Positions 9,454 to 22,067 are shown, counted from the first letter of the stretch. The stretch: DNA of 64,000 bases from Microbulbifer hydrolyticus (GCF_009931115.1 NZ_CP047491.1:3175501-3239500); one strand, 5' to 3'. The notes: a model not told the origin generated them from the letters alone. A program made the numbers and translations.

Positions 9454-11211
9454 CTACCGCGGTTTTGAGGTAACCAGCTCCAGCGGCGTCAAAGCCCCCT
9501 TGTCAGGGATTGAATGCTTGGCCGAGGCCTTTACCTGCTCTGACAGAGTCGGCAAGTCCGGCGTGTACAACTGATATTTGTTTTTGCCGTGGCGCTTGGC
9601 GTGGTACATCGCCATATCGGCTTTCTGCAGAATAGCTTCCAGGGTCTCCCCCGTTTCATCAACCGCCACCACCCCGACACTCATGGTTACCGTAACCAGG
9701 CTACCCTCGATCTTGACTGGCTGCGCGACGGTATTCAGCAGTTTTTCCGCGAGTGTCCGATATGCCTCCGGCTCCTTGATATTCCGCACAAAAACACAGA
9801 ACTCATCCCCCCCAAGCCGCGCGACAATATCACCACAGCGCATAACACTCAGCAGCCTTCGCGCAATGACACCCAGCAATTCATCGCCGCCCTGGTGCCC
9901 CAGGGTGTCATTGACCTGTTTAAAATCATCCAGGTCGATAAAGAAGAGATACCCGCGCTCCGGAACCGACAAGGGCTGGTGCCGAGCGAGTTCCAGATAA
10001 AACTCCAGCTGCTCCAGCAGGCTGTATCGATTATCCAGGCCGGTGAGGCTGTCGTGCATCGCGATCTGTTCCAACTGCGCGGTCTTGCGACTCACCATAT
10101 CGTTCATGTCTTCAAGCTGGTCACAGACCATCAAGCCGGTGTTGTCCAACACATCCAGTTCGTCGAATTTGTCCAGTGACTTGCGCACCGGCCGAATCAG
10201 CCGGCGGGCGTCGTCAAAGCGACCATTTGTCAGGAGAGGCAACGCTTCCGCCAGACGACGCAATCGTACGATCGGGCGCCACAGGGTACCGGCAACCGCG
10301 GCGCTGAAAATCAGTGCGCCGAGTATGGAGAACAGCAGCAGCAGCTTCACCGATTCGTCAATGTGTTCGACCTGGCCCGACACATCCTCGATGAAGACAA
10401 ACTGTGCACCCTGCTCATCCACGTCCATGCTCATGGTTCGAATATCGAACTGACGGTTGTCGAGCTCATAAACCTTGGTGCGCCGCAGCCCCGATAGCCC
10501 GGAAACCTCGCCCGAAACCCGCTTGAGCAGCGGCAGAACCCGCTCCCGCGACGTCAGGGAAAGCACTTCCCGCCGCCAGCCGTCCAGGTATTTACCGCCC
10601 GCCTTCTCCGGGGCCTGCTTTCGCACCGCCGAGAGGATACCGATATCCGAACCCGTCATTTCCCGGAAGCGCCGCAACTGGTTCACCAGCGGGCGATCCA
10701 CCTGCAGCACATAGTCGCCGCCGCGCGCGCGCATCGGCACAGACAGGCTCTGTACACAGGAGTGTTCACAGTGCACCAGCTCCAGTGGCTGGCCGCGCAA
10801 AAGTACCTGGCTCACCTGTTCCGGGCTCAGCGTGCTGTGCGGCGACCCCCAGCTCAGAACAGGTTTGTTGGCGGCGTCGTACACCTTGAGCGAATGCAGG
10901 TCCCAACTTTGCTGTAGAAGCTCCCATTGCCGGTCCATGGCTTTGCGCAGCTCGTCCCGGGAGGAGATCCGCCCGCGCGGGCTGAGCGCAATCAGTTCCG
11001 CCAGGCGCGCCATTTCCTGTCGCGACTGCTGCAACAGTCCAGATACCTGAAACTGGAAGTTGAGGTGGCGGTGTTCGCGATTTTTGGCGAGAAGGGACTG
11101 AAGACTGCCGTTGCCCAGCAGAATAAAGAACAGGCACATCGCCACAACCAGCAGCAGCGAAAATAGGCAGGCCTTAAAGCGCAGGGTGTTGAGTCTGGCG
11201 GTTTGCAACAC
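9454..11211 (-). CDS. Membrane-bound diguanylate cyclase (GGDEF)
   Basis: Makes cyclic di-GMP from GTP. It has 585 residues from a GTG start at 11211. Membrane helices at about 11-32 and 288-312 flank a periplasmic sensor region of about 255 residues that contains a close cysteine pair (CEHSC). A HAMP-like linker follows, then the cyclase domain from about 390 (DSLTGLDNR). The active-site motif GGDEF is at 467-471, and RCGD five residues upstream is an intact inhibitory (I) site, so product feedback is expected. There is no EAL domain. It is divergent from gcvP across a 519-base gap. The sensed signal is unknown. Confidence 0.92.
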   Translation of the reverse strand: MLQTARLNTLRFKACLFSLLLVVAMCLFFILLGNGSLQSLLAKNREHRHLNFQFQVSGLLQQSRQEMARLAELIALSPRGRISSRDELRKAMDRQWELLQQSWDLHSLKVYDAANKPVLSWGSPHSTLSPEQVSQVLLRGQPLELVHCEHSCVQSLSVPMRARGGDYVLQVDRPLVNQLRRFREMTGSDIGILSAVRKQAPEKAGGKYLDGWRREVLSLTSRERVLPLLKRVSGEVSGLSGLRRTKVYELDNRQFDIRTMSMDVDEQGAQFVFIEDVSGQVEHIDESVKLLLLFSILGALIFSAAVAGTLWRPIVRLRRLAEALPLLTNGRFDDARRLIRPVRKSLDKFDELDVLDNTGLMVCDQLEDMNDMVSRKTAQLEQIAMHDSLTGLDNRYSLLEQLEFYLELARHQPLSVPERGYLFFIDLDDFKQVNDTLGHQGGDELLGVIARRLLSVMRCGDIVARLGGDEFCVFVRNIKEPEAYRTLAEKLLNTVAQPVKIEGSLVTVTMSVGVVAVDETGETLEAILQKADMAMYHAKRHGKNKYQLYTPDLPTLSEQVKASAKHSIPDKGALTPLELVTSKPR

Positions 11212-11730
11212 GTTGAAGCCCCGAAGTCCTTGGGATTTGATGTAGTCACTGAGGTGATACGCACGCTGGCGCGACGGAGATCCTTCCCGCTACATTTCTT
11301 ATTCCGTCAGTATGACGCACAGCTATTTTTTCGCCGCTGACTCTCCCGCCTCGCAGAATAAAATAACGCCAAGGGACTCAAAACAGGATATATGTCACAT
11401 ATTTGCTTCGTATCCAGCACAGATTTGACCCCGTTGGACATGAATTGCCCGTAATCTCGACCGTTGCTAAGATGCGCGCCGGCCGGAACCCGCAGGTATC
11501 CCGGGTCACATACAGGCCAACGATACCGGGCCAGGTACACCGACTGGGCAAGCAGACTCTGCCACACCAGTATTACCGGATGCCGATTGTCAGGGCTTCC
11601 GGCCGCGGCACCGCGGGTTCGCCCCAGATTGGCGCCCTCTATTCGGCCCACTTTGCTATTTTTTACCGGTACTTTGCCTCCACAGCAGCACACCGGCAGC
11701 ACACTCAGTGTTTACAGGAATCCATCCACC
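11212..11730. other. Intergenic region between diguanylate cyclase and gcvP
   Basis: A 519-base divergent region that must hold both promoters. The gcvP open frame extends back to 11464, but the family N-terminus starts at 11731. I looked for the paired aptamers of a glycine riboswitch and did not find the conserved cores. A TTGACC at about 11416 could be a -35 box for gcvP, without a convincing -10. No gene or repeat is recognised. Confidence 0.5.
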
Positions 11731-14622
<2,892 letters not shown>

Positions 14623-14643
14623 TCGTCCGGGACTTTCGTCCGC

Positions 14644-14680
14644 AACAAAAAAGCCGGGGCATTGCCCCGGCTTTTTTGTT
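14644..14680. terminator. Bidirectional rho-independent terminator
   Basis: Perfect inverted repeat with a GC-rich core (GCCGGGGCA / TGCCCCGGC) flanked by an A-run and a T-run, so it works in both directions. It sits between the convergent gcvP (+) and the persulfide dioxygenase gene (-). Confidence 0.92.
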
Positions 14681-14702
14681 GTTGTGTATCAGTACCGCGT
14701 CG

Positions 14703-16079
14703 TCAGGACGGCTTCACCACCTCGCCTCCGGCAGCGCACCACGCACCCATGGAGCCAAGGAACACGCCCACATTGGCAAAGCCCGCGCGCAGCAGCACAG
14801 ACGCGGCGATGGTCGCGCGGGCGCCGCTGGCACACATCACCGTGTAGTGGCGGTCTTTGGCAAGGCCATCCAGCTTCTCCTGCAGCTTGCCCACATAAAT
14901 CGTTTCAGCGCCGGCAACGATGCCATCGCTGACTTCACCCCGGTCGCGCACGTCCAGCAGAGTCCAGCCCTCCGGTTGCTCACTGACCCGCTCTCGCACT
15001 TCCCCGGCATCAATGACCGGCACCGACAGAAACGCCTTGCCGGCGGCGGCCCAGCCGGGCATGGCGGTATTCAGGTAGCCATGTATATCGTCATAACCAA
15101 TCCGCGCCAGGTTGCGCGCGGCAGCCTCCGCCTGCGTAACACCGTCAGCAATCAGCACCAGCGCATCGTCTTCTTGCAGGTACCAGCCGGCAAACGCCGC
15201 AATCATATCCACTGGCAGCGCCAGACTGCCCGGGATATGGGCCCCCAGAAATGCGGCGATGCCGCGGACATCCACCAGAACGGCCTTATCCGCAACCGCC
15301 TCGAACTCTGGCACATCCAGCGCCGGCGGGACCATCGATGGAGAGACTGGAGATGCCCCCTCCAGATTGAGGCGCTCCATCACGCGGAAATACGGCGGCT
15401 GGTTGTGGTGTTCATCCAGCTTTGCCTGCACGAACTTCTCGCGCTGGTCGATCTGCAGCATGGGGTTGTTGCGGCGCTCGTAACCGAGGGTGGAAAAGTC
15501 CCGGTCTGCCATCTTGTCGCCACACACGGATCCGGCGCCATGAGCCGGGTAGAGATTGGCCTGATCGCCGAGTGCGATAATTTTCTGCAGGCTGTCGAAC
15601 AACTTGCCGGCCACCTCCTCCGCGCGCTCGGGATAGAAATCCGTGCGCCCCACGTCCCCCACAAACAGTGCATCACCGGAGAACACCCCCACCGCCTCAT
15701 CACCGTAATTGTCGTCGTAGATCGCAAATGACAGGCTGTCGTCGGTATGCCCCGGGGTTTCCAGCACCTTCAGGCGCAAATTGCCAAAACTGAAGCTGTC
15801 ACCCTCACCGACGATATCCGCATAGGCCACCTCGCCCGCGGCATGTGGCCCATGGTGCACGGCAGCGCCGGTCATCGCCGCCAGAATCGGCGCGCCGGAG
15901 ATGAGGTCTTCGTTGCGGTGGGTTTCAAAGATATGGGTAATGCGGCAGCCGCGCTCCCTTGCCTTCCTTGCGTAGATTTCGCAGTCTCGTCGGGGATCAA
16001 TTACCGCCGCTTCACTGCCGTCGCCTATCAGGTAAGAAAGCTGAGCCAGCCCCTCTGTCTTGATGCGCTCGACGAACAT
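14703..16079 (-). CDS. MBL-fold persulfide dioxygenase-like protein fused to two rhodanese domains
   Basis: Probably oxidises persulfide and moves sulfane sulfur in the cytosol. An N-terminal metallo-beta-lactamase domain (about 1-240) is followed by two rhodanese domains. The usual HxHxDH motif is replaced by THRNED, but the three residues that bind the single iron in ETHE1-type persulfide dioxygenases are kept: the first His of that motif, the His of ETPGHTDDS and the Asp of FSGDALFVGD. The first rhodanese domain lacks the catalytic Cys (LIADGVTQ); the second has it (VMCASGARA). The ATG at 16079 is preferred because MFVERIKTEG matches family N-termini and AGGA lies 10 bases upstream; an ATG at 16112 is also open. 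The physiological substrate is not proven. Confidence 0.85.
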   Translation of the reverse strand: MFVERIKTEGLAQLSYLIGDGSEAAVIDPRRDCEIYARKARERGCRITHIFETHRNEDLISGAPILAAMTGAAVHHGPHAAGEVAYADIVGEGDSFSFGNLRLKVLETPGHTDDSLSFAIYDDNYGDEAVGVFSGDALFVGDVGRTDFYPERAEEVAGKLFDSLQKIIALGDQANLYPAHGAGSVCGDKMADRDFSTLGYERRNNPMLQIDQREKFVQAKLDEHHNQPPYFRVMERLNLEGASPVSPSMVPPALDVPEFEAVADKAVLVDVRGIAAFLGAHIPGSLALPVDMIAAFAGWYLQEDDALVLIADGVTQAEAAARNLARIGYDDIHGYLNTAMPGWAAAGKAFLSVPVIDAGEVRERVSEQPEGWTLLDVRDRGEVSDGIVAGAETIYVGKLQEKLDGLAKDRHYTVMCASGARATIAASVLLRAGFANVGVFLGSMGAWCAAGGEVVKPS

Positions 16080-16257
16080 TGCGTGCTTTTCCTGTCTGCT
16101 GGTTTCCGTCATAGCGGGCGAACACGCCCGATTTAGTAAACCTTAGCAGTTGACGCATGTGGCAAGAAAATAGAGGAGCCGGGCATCCATTCATATTTCA
16201 GAAAAAGCAGGAATACCCCGTGAGGCGTCGGATTTTCTCTTCCGCGGCAAAGCCGAT

Positions 16258-16992
16258 TCATACCGGCACTGGCGTTCGATTGCGGTACCAGTGATTGACC
16301 CGCAGGGCCATGACAATGATCCCGATGCTAATCACGACGGTTACGCCCCCGAGATGATCACCACTCAGCGCTCCGGCAAAGCCCGGTTCCGGAGTAGTTC
16401 CGGTGTGCTGGTAGCTGGCCGCGGCCATGCCGGTGTAGTGCATACCACACACAGCAACGCCCATGATCAACGCGCTTCCAAGTTTCTGCCCTACGCCGTG
16501 CAGGTGGAACGCCATCCACAATGCGGCGAAGGCAGCCACTACTGCGATCACGATGGAAATAATCAGGATATTGAGGTTGTACTCGATACTGGCGGGCATC
16601 AGCATCGCCTCCATGCCCATGTAGTGCATCCCGGCAACACCGGTGCCCATAAGGATGGAAGTGGGCAGAAGCTTGTCGATGGTGAAACGTCCGGTCCCGA
16701 CGATAGCCAGGCCGCCGGTACATGCGGCTACCGCAAAGACTACGGAAAGCAGTGTTTTAATCACATCGTAAGACATCGGCATGTGCGACTTCAGCGCCAT
16801 CATGCCGACAAAATGCATTGACCAGATAGCACCGCCTCCCATCGCCAGACCGGCAAACAGGATGGCACGACGACGATCCGCCTTTACCACCGCCTCCGTA
16901 ATACCAGTGACGAGCTGCAGGGCTGCAAATGAGCCGACTACCGAAATGATGTAGGAAAGCGCTACCAGCGGCAGGCTGTATTGATCAAGCAT
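16258..16992 (-). CDS. MHYT-domain integral membrane sensor protein
   Basis: A 244-residue protein made almost only of an MHYT domain. About seven membrane helices carry three signature motifs: SMHFVGM (about 57-64), GMHYMGM (about 119-126) and GMHYTGM (about 182-189). The conserved Met and His residues are proposed in this family to bind copper and sense a gas such as O2, CO or NO. Most relatives are fused to GGDEF/EAL or kinase domains; here there is no output domain, so it may act with a separate partner. No partner is obvious next to it, although an unlinked diguanylate cyclase lies 5 kb away. Confidence 0.88.
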   Translation of the reverse strand: MLDQYSLPLVALSYIISVVGSFAALQLVTGITEAVVKADRRRAILFAGLAMGGGAIWSMHFVGMMALKSHMPMSYDVIKTLLSVVFAVAACTGGLAIVGTGRFTIDKLLPTSILMGTGVAGMHYMGMEAMLMPASIEYNLNILIISIVIAVVAAFAALWMAFHLHGVGQKLGSALIMGVAVCGMHYTGMAAASYQHTGTTPEPGFAGALSGDHLGGVTVVISIGIIVMALRVNHWYRNRTPVPV

Positions 16993-17088
16993 TGAGAATT
17001 CCCCCAGCGATTGTCTGCAATTGCAGAAAACTGGGGGTTGTACGGGCGGGAATCCGAGACGGATCAGTTCTGCTGGAAGATTTCCGGG

Positions 17089-17496
17089 CTATCGAGTCGC
17101 CGGGTCACGACACTCCCCGCGCACTTCGCCGCCGAGCTGGGATACGACCCGATCAATCACAAAATAGCCATCGCGGCAGAAGCCGGTCTCTTTCAGCTTC
17201 AGCTCCAGGGCGTATTCGAACTCTCGTTCGGTACCGCGACTTCCGCGATTACTTCGTGCCAGATCCTGCTGCCGTACCATTCCGCCGCGGGCGGTCGGGT
17301 CCTGGGTGTAGGGGCCACGAATCTGAGGTGCGGCCATTTCCAGCGAGTAGGTAAAACGCTTGGAGCCGTTGGCAGATATCTCGGTATGGAAGGACTCTTT
17401 CAGGCCCGGGTTGGGAGCCCTCGGTTCACTGGCGCAGCCGGCAATCAATAAAACCGCAGAAAGCATGAGGCATTTCACTTGCAAGCAGCTGGACAT
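17089..17496 (-). CDS. Putative lipoprotein of unknown function
   Basis: A 135-residue protein from the ATG at 17496, next to a GGGGGGAG ribosome site. It has a lipoprotein signal peptide with lipobox LIAGC, so it should be lipidated and anchored in an outer or inner membrane. The mature part is polar, with no family I recognise; two cysteines (GFCRDG and GECRDP) near the C-terminus could form a disulfide. It lies just downstream of purU on the same strand (18 bases between purU's stop and this start) and may be co-transcribed. Confidence 0.75.
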   Translation of the reverse strand: MSSCLQVKCLMLSAVLLIAGCASEPRAPNPGLKESFHTEISANGSKRFTYSLEMAAPQIRGPYTQDPTARGGMVRQQDLARSNRGSRGTEREFEYALELKLKETGFCRDGYFVIDRVVSQLGGEVRGECRDPATR

Positions 17497-17514
17497 CTCT
17501 CCCCCCAATACAAT

Positions 17515-18351
17515 TTATTTGAACACCACGGTGCGATTGCCGTGGATAAATACGCGCTCTTCCAACACTAGTTGCAGCGCGCGGCTCAGCACCTGCTTTT
17601 CCACATCGCGCCCGGCACTGGCCATGGACTCGGCAGAATAACCGTGATCCACATGAATCACATCCTGCTCGATGATCGGGCCTTCGTCGAGGTCATCGGT
17701 GACAAAGTGCGCAGTGGCACCGATGATTTTCACTCCGCGCTCGAACGCCTGCTGATAGGGCTTGGCACCGATAAAAGCGGGCAGGAAGGAGTGATGGATA
17801 TTGATGATGCGCTTTTTGTAGTGTGCGACAAACTGCGGCGTGAGCACGCGCATGTACTTGGCGAGGATCAGATAGTCCGGCTCATAGCCGTCGACGAGCT
17901 GCATTACCTGCTCTTCGTGTTGCGCCCGCTCCAGGCCCTCCGCCGGTAGCCAGTGGAACGGAATATCAAACTTCTCCACTAGCGGCTGCAGGTCTTTATG
18001 GTTACCGACCACCGCAGCGATCTCGACATCCAGGGCGCCAGAGTAGCACTTCATCAGGATATCACCGAGGCAATGGGCCTCCCGGGTTACCATCAGCACC
18101 AGGCGTTTGCGGCCACTGGCCACCAGCTTGCGCGCGGCACCCTCGGGCAGTGCCAGATCCAGGTCTTCCAGCAGGGTGGCATCATTGAAATTGCCTTCCA
18201 GGGCTGTGCGCATAAAAAAGCGGCCCTGGGCGCGGTCGACGAACTCGTCATTCTTGGTGATGTTTAGCTGGTGCTTGTAACAGATGTTAGTGATCTTCGC
18301 GATCAACCCTTTGGCGTCGGGGCAGTCCGTCAGCAGTATCTTCTTTTCCAT
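17515..18351 (-). CDS. purU: Formyltetrahydrofolate deformylase
   Basis: Hydrolyses 10-formyl-THF to THF and formate, balancing one-carbon pools. It has 278 residues with an N-terminal ACT domain (about 1-80, LLTDCPDAKGLIAKIT) and a formyltransferase-type hydrolase domain. The catalytic region contains NIHHSFLPAFIGAKPY and GATAHFVTDDLDEGPII, which give the Asn-His-Asp active site. The length matches E. coli PurU. It is functionally related to gcvP in the same window, but the genes are not an operon. The ribosome site is weak. Confidence 0.95.
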   Translation of the reverse strand: MEKKILLTDCPDAKGLIAKITNICYKHQLNITKNDEFVDRAQGRFFMRTALEGNFNDATLLEDLDLALPEGAARKLVASGRKRLVLMVTREAHCLGDILMKCYSGALDVEIAAVVGNHKDLQPLVEKFDIPFHWLPAEGLERAQHEEQVMQLVDGYEPDYLILAKYMRVLTPQFVAHYKKRIINIHHSFLPAFIGAKPYQQAFERGVKIIGATAHFVTDDLDEGPIIEQDVIHVDHGYSAESMASAGRDVEKQVLSRALQLVLEERVFIHGNRTVVFK

Positions 18352-18463
18352 GGCCCAAAATCAGACTAACTATTCAGAAAGCTGACTATACACTATGTGC
18401 ATTCGTGCACCTGCCACGCAGGTTGATATTTGACCAAATTTTCTCGTGAATTCTAGGGGCGTT

Positions 18464-19774
18464 ATGGACAAGCAACTCTTCAGTGAACACCTGGCCACCC
18501 TGCGCAAGCGCTACGACGACATCCTTGAACAGTGCGGTTTCGAGACCCTCAACGTATTCAGCGGCGCGCCATCGGTGCAGTTTCTGGATGACAACTATTA
18601 CCCGTTTCGGGTGAATCCCCAGTTCAAGGCACTGGTACCGGTCACCGACAACCCCCACAGCTGGGTGATCTACCGCCGCGGCCAGAAGCCCAAGCTGCTG
18701 TTCTACCGCCCGGTGGACTTCTGGCACTATGTGCCGCCCGCCCCCCAGACCTTCTGGAGCGACGAGTACGATATCGAACTGCTGGCCAAGCCGGATGAAG
18801 CCAAGGACTTCCTCAGTGGAGAAAACGCGGCGTTTATCGGCGAGACCGGCAAACTCGAAGGCTGGGACATTGGCCAGCGCAACCCGCAGCACTTGGTCGA
18901 CCGCCTGCACTGGGAACGGGCCTACAAAACCCCGTACGAGTTTGCCTGCCTGCGGGAAGCCAACCGCATCGCGGTGCGTGCGCACAAGGCTGCGGAAGAC
19001 GCCTTCCGCGCGGGCGCGAGCGAATTCGAGATCAATCTCGCCTATATGAACGCCGCCGGCCAGGGCGAAAACCAGATGCCCTACGGCAATATCGTCGGTC
19101 TCAACGAGCACGGCGCCATCTTGCACTACACCCACCTGTCCACGGAGCAACTGCCGGAGAGCGAGCGCCGTAGTTTCCTGATCGACGCCGGTGCCGACTG
19201 CAACGGTTACTGCGCGGATATTACCCGCAGCTATGCGTACCGCGATGGTGAGTTTGCAGAGCTGGTGGCGGCAATGCACGAAAAGGAACAGGAACTGGTA
19301 GCCGGTCTCAGACCCGGCGCCTCTTATGTGGACCTGCACCGCGAGTGCCACAACAAGATCGGCCAGCTGCTGCAGCAATTTGGCGTTATCAAAACCTCAC
19401 CGGAAAGTGCGGTGGAATCCGGTCTCACTGGCACCTTCATGCCTCACGGCCTCGGTCACTTCCTCGGCCTGCAGGTACACGACGTGGGCGGACACCAGAG
19501 CGGGCCGGAAGGCGGTACCACCCCGCCGCCCACGGAGTATCCGTTCCTGCGCACCACACGCACCATCGAGGAAAACCAGGTATTCACCATCGAGCCCGGT
19601 CTGTACTTTATCGACAGCCTGCTGGCGGACCTGAAAGAGTCCCAGCTCGCCGATGAGGTGAACTGGGACAAAGTGGAAAAACTGCGTCCGTTTGGCGGTG
19701 TGCGCATCGAAGATAATGTCATCGTGCACGCAGACCGGGTGGAAAACATGACGCGGGATTGTTACGCCGATTAA
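18464..19774 (+). CDS. pepQ: Xaa-Pro dipeptidase
   Basis: Dinuclear-metal prolidase of the M24 family that cleaves dipeptides with C-terminal proline. It has 436 residues. The metal ligands are visible in the order Asp-Asp-His-Glu-Glu: LIDAGADCNGYCADITRS, HGLGHFLGLQVHDVGG, TIEPGLYF and GGVRIEDNV. The ATG at 18464 follows GGGGCGTT; the open frame starts a few codons earlier, but without a ribosome site. It is divergent from purU and convergent with metE. Confidence 0.95.
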   Translation: MDKQLFSEHLATLRKRYDDILEQCGFETLNVFSGAPSVQFLDDNYYPFRVNPQFKALVPVTDNPHSWVIYRRGQKPKLLFYRPVDFWHYVPPAPQTFWSDEYDIELLAKPDEAKDFLSGENAAFIGETGKLEGWDIGQRNPQHLVDRLHWERAYKTPYEFACLREANRIAVRAHKAAEDAFRAGASEFEINLAYMNAAGQGENQMPYGNIVGLNEHGAILHYTHLSTEQLPESERRSFLIDAGADCNGYCADITRSYAYRDGEFAELVAAMHEKEQELVAGLRPGASYVDLHRECHNKIGQLLQQFGVIKTSPESAVESGLTGTFMPHGLGHFLGLQVHDVGGHQSGPEGGTTPPPTEYPFLRTTRTIEENQVFTIEPGLYFIDSLLADLKESQLADEVNWDKVEKLRPFGGVRIEDNVIVHADRVENMTRDCYAD

Positions 19775-19781
19775 TGTCTTT

Positions 19782-19807
19782 GCAGGGGCCTGCCGGCAGG
19801 CCCCTGC
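19782..19807. terminator. Perfect GC-rich palindrome between convergent pepQ and metE
   Basis: A 26-base perfect palindrome starts 8 bases after the pepQ stop and ends 10 bases before the metE stop. It would form a very stable hairpin in either transcript. It lacks the T-run of a textbook terminator, so its strength is uncertain. Confidence 0.6.
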
Positions 19808-19817
19808 CCCTGCATCT

Positions 19818-22067
19818 TCAAGCTACTTCGGCGCGCACCGTGCGCGCCGCTTCCACCATATTCAGCAGCGCCGCCCCCACCTCTGCCCAGCCTCGGGTTT
19901 TCAGGCCGCAGTCCGGGTTGATCCAGAGCTTCTCTTTCGGAATCACTTTCAGCAATTCGCGGGTGCGTTCAACCAGCTCCGCGCGCTCGGGTACGTTGGG
20001 CGAGTGGATATCGTAGATACCGGGGCCTATCTCATTCGGATAACCGCCCTCCTCGCCGGCCCTCTCCCCTTCCGAAAAGGCCTGCAACAGGCGCAGGTCG
20101 GAGCGGGCGGATTCAATGGTGATCACGTCCGCATCCAGTGCCACGATCGCATCCATGATGCTGTTGAAGTTGGAATAACACATGTGGGTGTGGATCTGGG
20201 TTTCTGCGTTTACTTCACTGCAGGTGTAACGGAAACAGCCCACCGCCCAGGCGAAGTAGTCGTTGTGGCCGGAGACGCGCAGTGGCACCCCCTCACGCAG
20301 GGCCGGCTCGTCGATCTGGATAATACCGATGCCGGCGGCTTCCAGGTCCAGCACTTCTTGCCGCAGCGCTTTGGCGATCTGCAGGCAACTCACCGCGCGG
20401 GGAATATCCTCGCGCGGGAAGGACCAGTTGAGGATCGTCACCGGGCCGGTCAGCATGCCTTTAACCGGCTTCTTGCTCAGGCTCTGGGCGTACTCACTCC
20501 ACTGTACGGTCATCGGATTCCGGCGGGAAATATCGCCTGCGATGATCGGCGGTTTTACACAGCGCGATCCGTAGCTCTGTACCCAGCCGTTGCCGGTGTG
20601 AATAAAACCGGCCAGCTGCTCACCAAAGTATTCCACCATGTCGTTGCGCTCGGCCTCGCCGTGCACCAGTACATCCAGGCCAAGGATTTCCTGGCGGCGG
20701 ATGGCTTCGGCGATTTCCGCACGCAGATGCTCGTGGTAGTCCTGCGGGGTAATTTCCTGGTTGCGAAACTGCTTGCGCACCTGCCGCAACACGTCGGTCT
20801 GCGGGAAAGAACCGATGGTGGTGGTGGGCAGTAGCGGCAACTGCCAGCGCTTCCGTTGCACTTCCGCGCGCTCGGGATATTTTTGTGTACGCCAGGTATT
20901 GTCCAGTTCCGCACGCACGTCTGCTTCGCTGCGACTCACGGTTTTTTCGGTGACGGGCAGCGCAGCGGCACCGGGTTTCAGAGCCTGTTGCAGGGTGTTC
21001 AGCTCATCCAGCTTCTGGCGGCTGTAGGCCAGTTTCTGCCTGTCGGATTCCGCCAGTGTGGTTTCCGTATCCAGGTCTACCGGGGTGTGCAGCAGGGAGC
21101 AGCTGGCAGAAAGCCACAAGCGCTCGCCAAGTTGTTCAGACAGTGGCTGCAGTTCACGCTGCCACCGCGCAAGATCTGTGCGCCAGACGTTGCGGCCATT
21201 GACCACACCGACAGAGAGCACCTGATCACCCCTCAGCGCCGCTACCGCGGACTGTAATTCTTCTGGCGCGCGTACCGCGTCGATGTGTACACCGTCTACC
21301 GGGAGATCAAACACCAGCTCAAGGTTTTCCTGCAGCTGGGAGAAGTAACTCGCGAGCAACAGCTTGCTGCCGCTGGCGTTTGCCAGCGCCTCACAGGTGG
21401 GCGCGAACGCCCTGCGCCACTCAATCGGCAGGTCGAGGCCCAGAATTGGCTCGTCGATCTGCACCCACTGTGCGGCGGCACTGGCGAGCTTCTGCAGCAG
21501 TTCGATGTAACAGGGCAGAAGTTGCGGCAGCAGGTCCAGCGCGTTGTCGACACCGCGGCCCAGCCACAGGTAAGTTAGCGGACCGATCACCACCGGTTTT
21601 ACGTTGTGGCCGAGATTCTGGGCTTCCCGCACTTCGGCCAGCAGCCATTCCACATCCAGGCTGAACGCCTGATCGGCAGTGAATTCCGGTACCAGGTAGT
21701 GGTAGTTGGTATCAAACCATTTTGTCATGGCACTGGCGGCCACCGGCGCACCGGACGGGGCGCGGCCACGGGCAAGGCGGAAGTACTGGTCCAGCTTGTT
21801 GTCCGCCGCGCCGGTGGCAAACCGCTGGGGCACCACGCCAAACATCAGCGAGTGGTTCAGTACCTGGTCGTACCAGGCAAAGTCGCCCACGGTCGTGAGC
21901 GCCAGGCCGGCGGCCTGCTGCGCCTGCCAGTTCTTGCTGCGCACCTGCGAGCCCGCTGCCAGCAGGGCCTGCTGATCAATCTCCCCTTTCCAGTAGGCTT
22001 CCTGTGCGCGTTTCAATTCACGCTGCGCGCCGATGCGCGGATAGCCGAGAATATGTGTTTGAGCCAT
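19818..22067 (-). CDS. metE: Cobalamin-independent methionine synthase
   Basis: Transfers the methyl group of 5-methyl-THF-polyglutamate to homocysteine. It has 749 residues from the ATG at 22067, preceded by GGGGAAGGAC; the longer open frame is not needed. The N-terminus begins MAQTHILGYPRIGAQREL. The zinc site is visible in the C-terminal half: QIHTHMCYSNF (His and Cys), a downstream Glu (TIESARS) and NPDCGLKTRGW (Cys). It is divergently transcribed from its regulator metR with 129 bases between the starts, the classical arrangement. I see no cobalamin riboswitch. Confidence 0.97.
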   Translation of the reverse strand: MAQTHILGYPRIGAQRELKRAQEAYWKGEIDQQALLAAGSQVRSKNWQAQQAAGLALTTVGDFAWYDQVLNHSLMFGVVPQRFATGAADNKLDQYFRLARGRAPSGAPVAASAMTKWFDTNYHYLVPEFTADQAFSLDVEWLLAEVREAQNLGHNVKPVVIGPLTYLWLGRGVDNALDLLPQLLPCYIELLQKLASAAAQWVQIDEPILGLDLPIEWRRAFAPTCEALANASGSKLLLASYFSQLQENLELVFDLPVDGVHIDAVRAPEELQSAVAALRGDQVLSVGVVNGRNVWRTDLARWQRELQPLSEQLGERLWLSASCSLLHTPVDLDTETTLAESDRQKLAYSRQKLDELNTLQQALKPGAAALPVTEKTVSRSEADVRAELDNTWRTQKYPERAEVQRKRWQLPLLPTTTIGSFPQTDVLRQVRKQFRNQEITPQDYHEHLRAEIAEAIRRQEILGLDVLVHGEAERNDMVEYFGEQLAGFIHTGNGWVQSYGSRCVKPPIIAGDISRRNPMTVQWSEYAQSLSKKPVKGMLTGPVTILNWSFPREDIPRAVSCLQIAKALRQEVLDLEAAGIGIIQIDEPALREGVPLRVSGHNDYFAWAVGCFRYTCSEVNAETQIHTHMCYSNFNSIMDAIVALDADVITIESARSDLRLLQAFSEGERAGEEGGYPNEIGPGIYDIHSPNVPERAELVERTRELLKVIPKEKLWINPDCGLKTRGWAEVGAALLNMVEAARTVRAEVA

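Noticed and set aside
11212-11730. Possible glycine riboswitch before gcvP
   Set aside because: The conserved paired aptamer cores were not found on reading the region. A covariance-model search would settle this.
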